A stretch of DNA of 57,500 nt, taken from the NCBI RefSeq assembly GCF_029960785.1, contig NZ_JASBQE010000074.1, forward strand, positions 1 to 57,500, in the 5' to 3' direction. This document shows, piece by piece, positions 41,690 to 49,508 of this stretch. Origin of the DNA: Polyangium sp. 15x6 (GTDB lineage Bacteria; Myxococcota_A; Polyangia; Polyangiales; Polyangiaceae). The translations under genes and the position numbers were made by a program. Within the stretch, counting starts at the first letter, position 1. Each line of letters opens with the position of its first letter. Under the pieces are notes generated by a model. The model worked only from the letters and a program-made list of their open reading frames with translations, ran no database searches and was not told the origin of the DNA.

Positions 41690-42988
41690 TCAGCGAAGAT
41701 CCTCGTCGACGAGCGCCCACGAGGCGCGATCGAACGGAAGCCCCTCGGCCGGCGCGACCCGCATGACCCGCTCGCGTTTGCCGAGGCGCTGCATTTCGAG
41801 GGCGCGGTGATGGCAATACGGGTTGTTCCCCGGTTTGCCGAAGAGGGCCGTCGCCATCCAGGTGCATCCGCCGCGACAAACCTCGCCGTAATAACACGTG
41901 CGGCAATACCCCCAGCGCTCCTCCTCCGTGCGATCCCGCATGTGGCGGAGCGCGGACGAGCGCTCCCAGATGTCGCGCAGGGAAGCCTGCCGCACGTTGC
42001 CGCCGACCCAGGACTCCGTGGGCAGCGAGGGGCAGCCCTTGACGTCGCCGTTCGACTCGATGCCCAGCGTGGAGCGGCCGGCGCTGCACGAATCGGCATG
42101 TTTTTCCGTGGTGTAGCTGCGCAGGAGGTGCTCGAAGGGCCCGTAATAACCGACGTTGTTGCCGGCGAGCATCTTGACGCGCGCGGCGTCGGCGCGCGCC
42201 TTGAGCGAGGCGAGCAGCGGGAAGAGCTCCAGGAGATCGTACGGCTGCAAAAGGACGTCCGGCTCGTCGGCGGCGCGGCCGACCGGGACCGTGAGCTGCA
42301 CTTGCCAGCCGTGCGCGGAGACGTCGAGGATCAGATCGAAGACATGCGGGAGCTCGCAGAGGTTCAGGCGGTTCACCTGCGTATTGACCGCGACCGGGAT
42401 CCCGGCCTCGCGGCCATTGCGGAGCGCCTGCACGGCCGCCGCGTACGAGCCCGAGAGCCCGCGCAGCCGATCGTGGGTGGGCTCGGTGCCGTCGATGGAG
42501 ACGGCGATGCTCTGCACGCCGGCCTCCTTGGCCAAACGCGCGCGCTCCGGGGTCATGCCGCGGCCGCCCGTGACGAGCGTGCTTTGCATGCCCGCACGGC
42601 GTATTTCCCGGACAACCTCGGTCCATCCTTCGTGCAGGTATACTTCGCCGCCGATGAGCGCGACCTCGCGCACGCCGAGCGCCGCCATCTGCCGGACGAG
42701 ATCCGTGGCCTCCGCGGTCGTGAGTTCGTCTGGGCGCGACGCGCCCGCGCGCGAGCCGCAATGGCGGCAGGCGAGGTCACAGGCGAGCGTCAGCTCCCAG
42801 ACCGCGTAAATGGGGCGGCATTCGAGATCGATATCGCGGACCTCGCGCGCGAGCGGGAGATGCTTGCCCCGCGCCTCGCTCGCCATCTGCCCGGCGCGCG
42901 GCAAGAGCGGCAGGCCTCGGGGCCGCGTCGCTTGCATGACGGCGCGGCGCTTCTCGGGATCGAGCGGATCGTTCGGCCGATCTTCCAC
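41690..42988 (-). CDS. Radical SAM/SPASM maturase B
   Basis: The 432 aa protein has the radical SAM [4Fe-4S] motif CDLACRHC (Cys70, Cys74, Cys77) and GGEVYLHE. A SPASM-type C-terminal part follows with many Cys: CSAG, GDVKGCPSL, CRTCYYGEVCRGGC and NPYCHH. SPASM enzymes usually form thioether, C-C or other bonds in peptides. It is a paralog of the protein at 43409 and is preceded by the small zinc-ribbon lipoprotein gene. It starts with GTG 2 bp after that gene's stop; a shorter ATG start at 42937 is possible. Substrate inferred to be that small protein or its relatives. Confidence 0.88.
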   Translation of the reverse strand: MEDRPNDPLDPEKRRAVMQATRPRGLPLLPRAGQMASEARGKHLPLAREVRDIDLECRPIYAVWELTLACDLACRHCGSRAGASRPDELTTAEATDLVRQMAALGVREVALIGGEVYLHEGWTEVVREIRRAGMQSTLVTGGRGMTPERARLAKEAGVQSIAVSIDGTEPTHDRLRGLSGSYAAAVQALRNGREAGIPVAVNTQVNRLNLCELPHVFDLILDVSAHGWQVQLTVPVGRAADEPDVLLQPYDLLELFPLLASLKARADAARVKMLAGNNVGYYGPFEHLLRSYTTEKHADSCSAGRSTLGIESNGDVKGCPSLPTESWVGGNVRQASLRDIWERSSALRHMRDRTEEERWGYCRTCYYGEVCRGGCTWMATALFGKPGNNPYCHHRALEMQRLGKRERVMRVAPAEGLPFDRASWALVDEDLR

Positions 42989-42990
42989 GG

Positions 42991-43365
42991 TCAAACGCGC
43001 AGGATGTCGCAGGCCTCGTCCGGGAAGACGCATCCATAAGGCGGACAGACGTTGTCCACGCACGGGCCGCCGCCGGGGTGGCGCTCCCGGCTTTCGTCGA
43101 TCGCTTTCTGGCGCTCCCTTGCGAGCTCCTCTTCGGTCTGGACGTCGTTCGGGCCACGGGCCGGCTGGTTGTTACATCCCGCGACGGCCACGGTCGCGGC
43201 GATCGCGGCGCCGACGAGGTAACGCTGGGCGCGCGAGAGCTCCGGCGTGAGGGCGTGCGGAGGCGCGCCCGGCTCGGCGGAAATGGCGAGGCCGCAGAAG
43301 GGGCACGAGGTCTCGCGGGGGAAGACGTGCCGCTTGCAAGACGGGCAGAGGACCATGGAAGGCAT
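42991..43365 (-). CDS. Zinc-ribbon, membrane-anchored small protein with Y-G-x4-D motif (candidate maturase substrate)
   Basis: The 124 aa protein begins with a zinc ribbon, Cys7-x2-Cys10-x10-Cys21-x2-Cys24. A hydrophobic segment (residues about 48-63) ends in Cys64 (VAVAGC, lipobox-like). A charged helix and a Cys-rich C-terminus follow (Cys102, 107, 112, 119). Within the latter lies PPYGCVFPDE, a Y-G-x4-D motif (Tyr110 to Asp116) also found in the protein at 44784. A good ribosome-binding site (GAGGAG) precedes the ATG. It lies between the two SPASM genes, with the radical SAM gene starting 2 bp after its stop. Role as modified peptide/lipoprotein is inference. Confidence 0.75.
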   Translation of the reverse strand: MPSMVLCPSCKRHVFPRETSCPFCGLAISAEPGAPPHALTPELSRAQRYLVGAAIAATVAVAGCNNQPARGPNDVQTEEELARERQKAIDESRERHPGGGPCVDNVCPPYGCVFPDEACDILRV

Positions 43366-43408
43366 GGCGAGGCTCCTCGGGAGAGGACAACGCAGCGAGC
43401 CGCCCTTG

Positions 43409-44695
43409 TCAATCGGAAGCGATCGGCAGCCTGCGCCGCGGCGCGTCGCCGGTCAGCGGGCTCGCCGTTTCCGCCCCGAGCGGCTCCTCGACGAGCTCGA
43501 AGAGGCCGAAGTCGTAGGGCCGTTGCGGCGCGTTTTCCCGCTTCTCGATGCGCTCGCGCACGCCGCGTTTCTCGAGCTCCTTCACCCGGTGATAACAGAA
43601 GGGATTGTTCCCGCGTCGCCCCAGCGTGCAATGGGTTGTCCACGAGCAGCCTGCGCGGCAATACGGGGCGAAATAACAGGTCCGGCAGAATCCCCAGAGC
43701 TCGTCCTCCGTCCGCTCGCGGGCAAACCGGAGCGCCTCTCCGTGCTCCCAGATGGCGTCGAGCGAGAGCGCGCGCACGTTGCCGCCCGCGTAAGGCGCCG
43801 TGGGCAGCGAGGGACAGCCCTTCACGGTCCCGTCGGATTCGATGCCGATGCCGGAAATGCCAGCGCGACAGCCGCTCCAGTAGGCCTCCTGGCCGCCCGG
43901 TCGCGAGCGGAGCAGGGCCTCGTGCGGGCCGTAATAACCGAGGTTGTTGCCCGCCACGACGTCGAAGATCCATCCCTTGCCCTGGGCCTCGCTCGCCGCC
44001 TCGCGCTGGATGGCCGCGAGCGTGTCGATGATCGGCACCACGTGCCACGGCTCGACGATCCATTCGGGCCGATCCGCCGCGCGTCCCATCGGCACCGTGA
44101 GCTGCACCTGCCACGCGAGCGCACCCCGAGCGCGGATGTCGGCCGCGATCTCGCGCAGGACGCCCATGTTCAGGCGATTGATCTGTGTATTCGCGGTGAG
44201 AAGGAGGCCCGCGGCGGCGCCCGCGTCGAGCGCGCGCATCGCGGCGGCGTGGCTGCCTCGGTTGCCGCGGAGCTCGTCGTGAATCGGGGCCGTCCCGTCG
44301 ACGGAGACGCCGAGCACCGTGAGGCCGGCGTCGCGGAGCTTTCGCGCCCGTTCTACCGTCATGGCGCGGCCGCCCGTCTGCATGACGACGCGCAGCCCAT
44401 GCCCGGCGAGGCGCCCGATGACCGTGTGGATGTCCTCGCGGAGATACGCCTCGCCGCCGATGAGCACGACCTCGCGGCAGCCAAGGCGGGCGAGGCTGTC
44501 GGCGACGTCGAGGACCTCGGTCGTGGAGAGCTCGGCGCTGCGGGCGTGGCCGGCGCGGGACCCGCAATGCTGGCAGGGCTGATCGCATTTCATCGTCAGC
44601 TCCCAGACGGCGAAGAGCGGGATGGGCGCGTCGCCGTCCTCGGGCCTGCGCGCGCGGGGGGCGGGGGTCGTCTCGGGGCTCGCAGGCTCGGCCAT
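43409..44695 (-). CDS. Radical SAM/SPASM maturase A
   Basis: The 428 aa protein has CDQPCQHC (Cys37, Cys41, Cys44), a GGEAYLRE motif, and a SPASM tail with CRAG, GTVKGCPSL, CRTCYFAPYCRAGC and NPFCYH. It shares long stretches with the gene at 41690, such as VWELT...CGSRAG, WQVQLTVP.GRAAD and AGNN.GYYGP, so the two are paralogs. Both probably act on related substrates. It is the first gene of the minus-strand unit A, zinc-ribbon protein, B. Its start is 88 bp from the divergent small-protein gene at 44784, which should share the promoter region. Confidence 0.88.
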   Translation of the reverse strand: MAEPASPETTPAPRARRPEDGDAPIPLFAVWELTMKCDQPCQHCGSRAGHARSAELSTTEVLDVADSLARLGCREVVLIGGEAYLREDIHTVIGRLAGHGLRVVMQTGGRAMTVERARKLRDAGLTVLGVSVDGTAPIHDELRGNRGSHAAAMRALDAGAAAGLLLTANTQINRLNMGVLREIAADIRARGALAWQVQLTVPMGRAADRPEWIVEPWHVVPIIDTLAAIQREAASEAQGKGWIFDVVAGNNLGYYGPHEALLRSRPGGQEAYWSGCRAGISGIGIESDGTVKGCPSLPTAPYAGGNVRALSLDAIWEHGEALRFARERTEDELWGFCRTCYFAPYCRAGCSWTTHCTLGRRGNNPFCYHRVKELEKRGVRERIEKRENAPQRPYDFGLFELVEEPLGAETASPLTGDAPRRRLPIASD

Positions 44696-44783
44696 GGGCG
44701 CCGAGCTTAACCGTTTCGTGCTTTCGTGTCGCGGGGCGCGAGGGCGCTTGACGAGGCTGCCGGGTCGTTGCGATCATCACGAC

Positions 44784-45068
44784 ATGCCTCCCAGCCTCGT
44801 CCTCTGCTCGGCCTGTGGGTGTCATGCGCGATCGACCGAGAGCGAGTGCCCTCATTGCGGCGCTCGCCTGCGCGGCGAGGGCGGCACACCGCTCCGCAGC
44901 GCGGCGGCGCTCCTGCTCGGGCTGACCCTCGCGGCGGCGGCGGCCGAGGGCTGCGTGATGACCGCGGCCTATGGCGGTCCGCCGATCGACGGATCGGGCG
45001 GAGGAGGGAAGGGCGGCGCGGGAGGCGCGGGCGGCGCGGGCGGCGCCGAGGATGCCGGGACGGATTGA
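44784..45068 (+). CDS. Zinc-ribbon small protein with lipobox-like segment, AAYGGPPID motif and Gly-rich tail
   Basis: The 94 aa protein has Cys8-x2-Cys11-x10-Cys22-x2-Cys25 and a hydrophobic segment (LRSAAALLLGLTLAAAA). Cys57 in AAEGCVM comes next, then Tyr63-Gly64-x4-Asp69 (AAYGGPPIDG), and it ends in a Gly/Ala-rich tail. Its ribbon spacing and Y-G-x4-D motif equal those of the protein at 42991. It looks like a second precursor for the same maturases. No strong ribosome-binding site was found, so the start is less certain. It is followed after 18 bp by a third ribbon gene. Confidence 0.7.
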   Translation: MPPSLVLCSACGCHARSTESECPHCGARLRGEGGTPLRSAAALLLGLTLAAAAAEGCVMTAAYGGPPIDGSGGGGKGGAGGAGGAGGAEDAGTD

Positions 45069-45086
45069 AGCAAGGGGGCTCCGACC

Positions 45087-45452
45087 ATGTCCACTTCGAC
45101 CCGACCGTGTACGATGTGCCGTGCCTTGAATTCGCTCAAGGACCCTCATTGCCGGGTGTGCAATTGGTTTCTGGGATACTCCGCGGAGGACCGCCCGCCC
45201 CCTCCTGAATCTTGGCCGGAGCCGCCTCCGGTCCCTCCTCCGTGGGATCCATCGAGCGGCGCACCGCCGCCGGTCCCGGGGTATGGCGCGCCGCCGCTGC
45301 CGGCCAACGCGTCGATTGTACGGGAAGAAGGATTCGGCCCGCCGCCCATGCCGCCGAATCCTCCCACCTTGGGCCCCTCGCCGCCGGATTGGGTTCCGCC
45401 GGGGTTCATGCCCCCGCCGAATCCCCCGGACGACGAGGGCGAAGAGAAGTAA
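45087..45452 (+). CDS. Zinc-ribbon, Pro-rich small protein
   Basis: The 121 aa protein has Cys8-x2-Cys11-x10-Cys22-x2-Cys25, with the same spacing and positions as the protein encoded 18 bp upstream. From about residue 35 it is almost only Pro/Gly/Ser (PPPPESWPEPPPVPPPWDP, then YGAPPLP, PPGFMPPPNPP) and ends acidic. It lacks the membrane segment and the Cys lipid site. AAGGGGG is a convincing ribosome-binding site. It may be an adaptor or scaffold for the ribbon/maturase system. Confidence 0.72.
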   Translation: MSTSTRPCTMCRALNSLKDPHCRVCNWFLGYSAEDRPPPPESWPEPPPVPPPWDPSSGAPPPVPGYGAPPLPANASIVREEGFGPPPMPPNPPTLGPSPPDWVPPGFMPPPNPPDDEGEEK

Positions 45453-45454
45453 GC

Positions 45455-46114
45455 TCAATCGCCTGCGCACACGCCCGCGCTGCACACCTGGCCGCTCGGG
45501 CAATCGCAATCCACCTGGCAGGGGATCTGCGGCGCGGGAGGCGCCTCGCAATAGCCGCCGACGCAGCTCTGGCCCGTCGGGCATTCGCACGACGCCGCGC
45601 AGGCGACCTTGCACGCGCCGTCGATGCACGACGAGCCGCTCGGACAATCACAATCGGCCACGCAGTCGACCGGCTCATAGCCCCCTTCGCCGCCGGCGCC
45701 ATTGCCGCCGGTGCTGTACCCGCCGGCGCCGACGCCGACGCTGCCGTAGCCGCCGGCCCCGTCGTTGCCGGAAGGGTTCGGCAGCGGCGCGCCCGGACAA
45801 TCGTAGGCGCCGAGATCCACGCACCCCGCCTCGATCACGCAGATGCAGCCCGTCTCCACCAGATAGGGCGTCGACGCGTGCTTCGCATTGCAGCCATCGA
45901 TGCACGCGACGTGCGCGCTCCCGTCGATGGCCCCGCAGCCGGCGAGGTGATCACACATGTCGAAGCAGATCCCGGCCGGCCCGTACTCGCCCTCGCCGGA
46001 CCCGTCATCGTCCCACGAGCCGTTCCCGTGCTCGATGTAGCACCCGCCCGTGACCGTCACCATGGACAGAAACAACCCGAGAGCCCAAGCGTGGGCCGCG
46101 CGACGCGTCATCAT
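45455..46114 (-). CDS. Lipoprotein with EGF-like/Cys-repeat domains
   Basis: The 219 aa protein has a lipobox (VTGGC, Cys at about residue 25). A Gly/Ser/Tyr-rich linker follows. Then come three tandem Cys repeats (CVADCDCPSGSSCIDGAC, CAASCECPTGQSCVGGYC, CQVDCDCPSGQVCSAGVC), each a C-x3-C-x-C-x5-C-x4-C unit, typical of small disulfide-bonded modules. The start is supported by GAGGTG 4 bases upstream. It is convergent with the small-protein operon at 45087, and its own upstream region (46115-46352) holds nothing else. Confidence 0.82.
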   Translation of the reverse strand: MMTRRAAHAWALGLFLSMVTVTGGCYIEHGNGSWDDDGSGEGEYGPAGICFDMCDHLAGCGAIDGSAHVACIDGCNAKHASTPYLVETGCICVIEAGCVDLGAYDCPGAPLPNPSGNDGAGGYGSVGVGAGGYSTGGNGAGGEGGYEPVDCVADCDCPSGSSCIDGACKVACAASCECPTGQSCVGGYCEAPPAPQIPCQVDCDCPSGQVCSAGVCAGD

Positions 46115-46352
46115 TCGTCACCTCGAACGGTGGTAGGTTTTTCCCGACGAAGGCTCGCCACCCGCGCGCCTCCCGTCGATTCGTCCGTGGGTGCCCCGTA
46201 CCCCGCCGTTCGTTCAAACCTTTTCTGTTTGTGCGAGATGGCACATCATGAGGAGCCCCCGGAACGTCCTGCCGGACCGGTTCACCCCGGAGGGCACGAA
46301 ATCGACGTTGGGCGTTGAACGAAGGGCATCTTTCCGGGCACGAAGGGGGGCG

Positions 46353-46955
46353 ATGAGGGCCCTCGATCTGCTTGCGCCTCTCTTCTTCTCGCGCCCCACG
46401 GCCAGCGCCGCCCGGGCCGAGGAAGAGCTCGTGGAGCGGCTGCGTCGCGGCGAGAGCTCCGCGATCGCCGAGGTGTACGACGAGCACTACGCCACCGTGC
46501 GCGCCTTCGCCCGCCGCCTGACCGGCGATGACGCGGCGGCCGAGGATCTCGTCCACGACGTGTTCGTCAGCTTGCCCAGCGCGGCGCAACGCTTCCGCGG
46601 TGAGTCGTCGCTCAAGACGTTCCTCGTCTCGATCGCCGTGAACCACGCCCGCCATCACCTGCGCTCGGCCGCGCGACGTCGCGCGGCCCTCGAGAGGCTC
46701 GGCCGCGAGCCTTTGCCGGACGCGCCGAACCCGGAGCGAGACGTGAGCCGCGCCGCGCTGGCCCGCGCGCTCGACCGCGCCCTCGATCAACTCCCCGTAC
46801 CGCAACGTGTGGCGTTCGTGCTCTGCGAGGTCGAGGATCGCAGCGCGCGCGAGGCCGCCGAGATCATGGGCGTGCCCGAGGCCACGGCGCGCACGCGCCT
46901 GTTCCACGCGAAGCAGAAGCTCAGGGCCCTGCTCGAAGAGGAGGAGAGCCAATGA
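46353..46955 (+). CDS. ECF-type RNA polymerase sigma factor
   Basis: The 200 aa protein contains sigma region 2 (YDEHYATVRAFARRLTGDD with the AEDLVHDVFV core-binding helix). Region 4 is also present (LPVPQRVAFVLCEVEDRSAREAAEIMGVPEATA, helix-turn-helix). No region 1.1 or 3 is present, as expected for the ECF group. The ATG at 46353 has a GGGGGG site close upstream. It is coupled by an ATGA overlap to a membrane/TPR protein, probably its regulator. Upstream, 46115-46352 has no recognisable gene and should hold the promoter. Confidence 0.9.
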   Translation: MRALDLLAPLFFSRPTASAARAEEELVERLRRGESSAIAEVYDEHYATVRAFARRLTGDDAAAEDLVHDVFVSLPSAAQRFRGESSLKTFLVSIAVNHARHHLRSAARRRAALERLGREPLPDAPNPERDVSRAALARALDRALDQLPVPQRVAFVLCEVEDRSAREAAEIMGVPEATARTRLFHAKQKLRALLEEEESQ

Positions 46956-47779
46956 ACGACGACGTGCTCCGCGCTGCGACCCGCGCGCTCCGCGAAGAGG
47001 CCGACGCATCGATGGGCCGGCAAGACGAGACGCGCGCCCGCGTACTCGCCACGCTGAAGGCGCGTCGCGCGCGCAAACTCACGGCGATCCGCGTGATGGT
47101 CCCGCTCGCCGCCGTGCTCGTGGGTTCGGTCGCGTGGGCCGAGGCGACGCACCGATTGCCGGACGTCTGGTACGAGCTCAAGCACGATCTCGGGTTCGGT
47201 CGAGACGCAGAAGAGGCGCCCGCGGAGGTGATGCCGAATCCGCCGGCCGCGGTGCCCGTCGCGAAAAACGTGAAGGGGGCGGCCCCGGCGGACGTGCCCG
47301 CGGAGAAGGCGGAAGCACCCGCGGAGAAGGCGGCCGAGCCCGAGGTTCCGCCGCCGAGCGAGCCCCAGGTCGCGTCCGTCGATACCGTTGGTACTCCAAT
47401 GGTTGCGGCTCCAAGGATTGCGGCAGCGGAGCCCCCGAAGCCGAGCGAGAAGGCTGCCGAAGCAGCCGAAGCCCCCGCCGCCGCGCCTGCGCCTCGGGTC
47501 GACACGGACGACGCGCTGTACCGCGCGGCCCATCAGGCCCATTTCGTCACGCGTGATCCCGCCGCCGCGCTCGCGGGATGGGACGCCTATTTGCGGGCAG
47601 CGCCGCGTGGTCGTTTCGCGCCCGAGGCGCATTACAACCGCGCGCTTTGCCTCGTGCGGCTCGGGCGAACGGCCGAGGCCGAGCGGACGCTCGAGCTCTT
47701 CGCCTCGGGCTCGTTCGGCGGTTATCGCAAGGCCGAGGCGAAAGCGCTGCTCGACGCGATGCGCGGCCCCACGCCGTGA
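46952..47779 (+). CDS. Membrane protein with TPR-like C-terminus, possible anti-sigma partner
   Basis: The 275 aa protein has an N-terminal cytoplasmic region rich in Arg/Ala/Glu (residues 1-45), a membrane helix (IRVMVPLAAVLVGSVAWA), and a long Pro/Ala/Glu linker. Its C-terminal domain looks like tetratricopeptide repeats (FAPEAHYNRALCLVRLGRTAEAERTLELF). Zinc-binding anti-sigma motifs (HxxxCxxC) are absent, so it is not a classical ZAS factor. Its ATG overlaps the sigma factor stop (ATGA), which suggests it controls that sigma factor or senses its envelope signal. Confidence 0.75.
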   Translation: MNDDVLRAATRALREEADASMGRQDETRARVLATLKARRARKLTAIRVMVPLAAVLVGSVAWAEATHRLPDVWYELKHDLGFGRDAEEAPAEVMPNPPAAVPVAKNVKGAAPADVPAEKAEAPAEKAAEPEVPPPSEPQVASVDTVGTPMVAAPRIAAAEPPKPSEKAAEAAEAPAAAPAPRVDTDDALYRAAHQAHFVTRDPAAALAGWDAYLRAAPRGRFAPEAHYNRALCLVRLGRTAEAERTLELFASGSFGGYRKAEAKALLDAMRGPTP

Positions 47780-47840
47780 TACCCTTCGAATCGTACGCGC
47801 CGAAAGAACGAATGGGTCGCCTCCGGGCACGAAGTCCGCG

Positions 47841-49508
47841 ATGAACCGAAACGACGCCGCCACGAGGGCCTCGCGCGCCATTCTCCTCGCGCTCCGCGTC
47901 TCCTTGCTCGCCGCGGGCCCGCTCGCCATTTCCACGTATGCCGGCGCGGCGCTCGCCGAGGAGCCCGCGAGCAGCGCCGTCGTCCTCGTCGTCGAGGGTT
48001 TGCCCTGGGACGTGGATCCGGAAGCCGTGCGCGCGGCGATTGGTCGCGAGATTGGCAAGACCGTCGTCCTTTCGGGCGCGGCGCCCGCGGGCAAAGCGTC
48101 CTTCGTTCTGCGCGGCGAGGGCGGGCGGCGCGTGACGCTGACGTATCGCGCAGGCGGCGAGGGAGCGAGCGTCGGTCGTACGATCGATCTTCCGGACGAC
48201 TCCGATCGCGCGGCGGAGACGTTGGCCTTGCTCGCCGGAAACCTGGCGCGCGACGAGGCCGCCGAGCTCGCGGCATTGCTCGGCAAACGGCCCGAGGACG
48301 AACCAGCGGTCGAGCCGAGCGAGCCGCCGAGTGATGCGCCGAGCGACGCGCCCGTCGAGCCTCCCCCCGTCGCAGAAAACAGCGAGCCTCCGGCGCAGGA
48401 GCCACCCGCGAAGGTGACTCCGCCAAAAAACACCCCCGCGCCTCGCAAGGCTGCGCCTGCGCCGGCTCCCGTGCCTGCGGTCGGGCCCCCCGCCACGCCC
48501 ACGCGGACGCCCTCGCTCGAAGAACTCGCGCCTTGCTGGCGTCACGATGCCACGCAATTTTTTGCAGGCGCCAACGTGCTTCCGCGAGTCGGGACGTCGA
48601 CGAGCCGGGGGTCGAACGTCGTGCACAACGTCTCGGCGAACTTCCTCGCCGGTTATGCCACGGGCCTCGATGGCCTCGAAGTCGGCGTCGGATTGAACAT
48701 CGAGCGCGAATTCGCCTGCGGCGTGCAGCTCACCGCCGTCGCGAACATCGTGGCCGGCCCCGTGCGCGGCGTGCAAGCGGCGAGCGGATTCAATTTCGCA
48801 TCCTCGCTCCGCGGCGTGCAGATGGGCGCCATCGATATCGCCGCGGGTCCGGTCTACGGCGTGCAGATGGGCGCCCTCGACATCGCCGGCGACGTGGTCG
48901 GCGCTCAAATAGGCGCGTTGAACATCGCGGGGGGGGCCGTGTCGGGGGTGCAGATCGGCGCCGTCAATGTGGCCACGGGCCCCGTGAAGGGCGTGCAGCT
49001 CGGGCTCGTCAACTATGCGGACCGCTCCAGTTTGTCGTTTGGCCTGATCAACATCATCCGCCGCGGCCGCCTGCACATCGATCTCTGGGGGCAGGAGACG
49101 GGCATCGTGATGGCCGGCATCGAGCACGGCGGCGATTACATGCACAACATCTACGGCATCGGCACGCGCCTCGTGGGGAGCGAGCGGCGACTCGCACTCA
49201 GCTTGGGCCTCGGCGGGCACGTGCAGATCTCGAAGCGGTTCTCCCTCGACCTCGATCTGCTCGGTTATTCGCTCCACGAGATGCCGAGCCTCGCGCCCAC
49301 CGCGTTCCTCGTGCAGGTGCGCGCGGTCGCTGCTCTGGAAATCGGCGCGCGCCTCGGCGTCTTCGCGGGCCCGAGTTACACGGTCGTGAATGCACGTTCG
49401 GTGGAAGACGCCCTGCTCGCGCCTTACGACAGCTCCGGGCTGGATCCGACCAATGCGAACCCCATTCTCGGCTGGCCCGGCCTCACGATTGGCATGCGGA
49501 TGTTTTAA
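47841..49508 (+). CDS. LA_2272-type surface repeat protein
   Basis: The 555 aa protein has a signal peptide, an alpha/beta domain of about 110 residues and a long Pro-rich spacer. A C-terminal domain from residue 230 follows. Between about 293 and 405 it shows repeats of the form GVQ(M/I)GA(I/L/V)(D/N)(I/V)A, a regular beta-solenoid-like pattern typical of the LA_2272 surface repeat family of Leptospira and myxobacteria. It ends in strand-rich segments (SYTVVNARS, LTIGMRMF), which fits an outer-membrane barrel or anchor. It follows the sigma/TPR pair by 61 bp on the same strand and may be controlled by it. Confidence 0.82.
   Translation: MNRNDAATRASRAILLALRVSLLAAGPLAISTYAGAALAEEPASSAVVLVVEGLPWDVDPEAVRAAIGREIGKTVVLSGAAPAGKASFVLRGEGGRRVTLTYRAGGEGASVGRTIDLPDDSDRAAETLALLAGNLARDEAAELAALLGKRPEDEPAVEPSEPPSDAPSDAPVEPPPVAENSEPPAQEPPAKVTPPKNTPAPRKAAPAPAPVPAVGPPATPTRTPSLEELAPCWRHDATQFFAGANVLPRVGTSTSRGSNVVHNVSANFLAGYATGLDGLEVGVGLNIEREFACGVQLTAVANIVAGPVRGVQAASGFNFASSLRGVQMGAIDIAAGPVYGVQMGALDIAGDVVGAQIGALNIAGGAVSGVQIGAVNVATGPVKGVQLGLVNYADRSSLSFGLINIIRRGRLHIDLWGQETGIVMAGIEHGGDYMHNIYGIGTRLVGSERRLALSLGLGGHVQISKRFSLDLDLLGYSLHEMPSLAPTAFLVQVRAVAALEIGARLGVFAGPSYTVVNARSVEDALLAPYDSSGLDPTNANPILGWPGLTIGMRMF

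Noticed and set aside
42777-45647. A 956-codon open frame on the minus strand across the radical SAM region
   Set aside because: It overlaps two enzymes with complete Cys motifs and three small proteins in other frames. Its own translation is Arg/Ala/Pro-rich with no motif, as expected of a GC-rich shadow frame.
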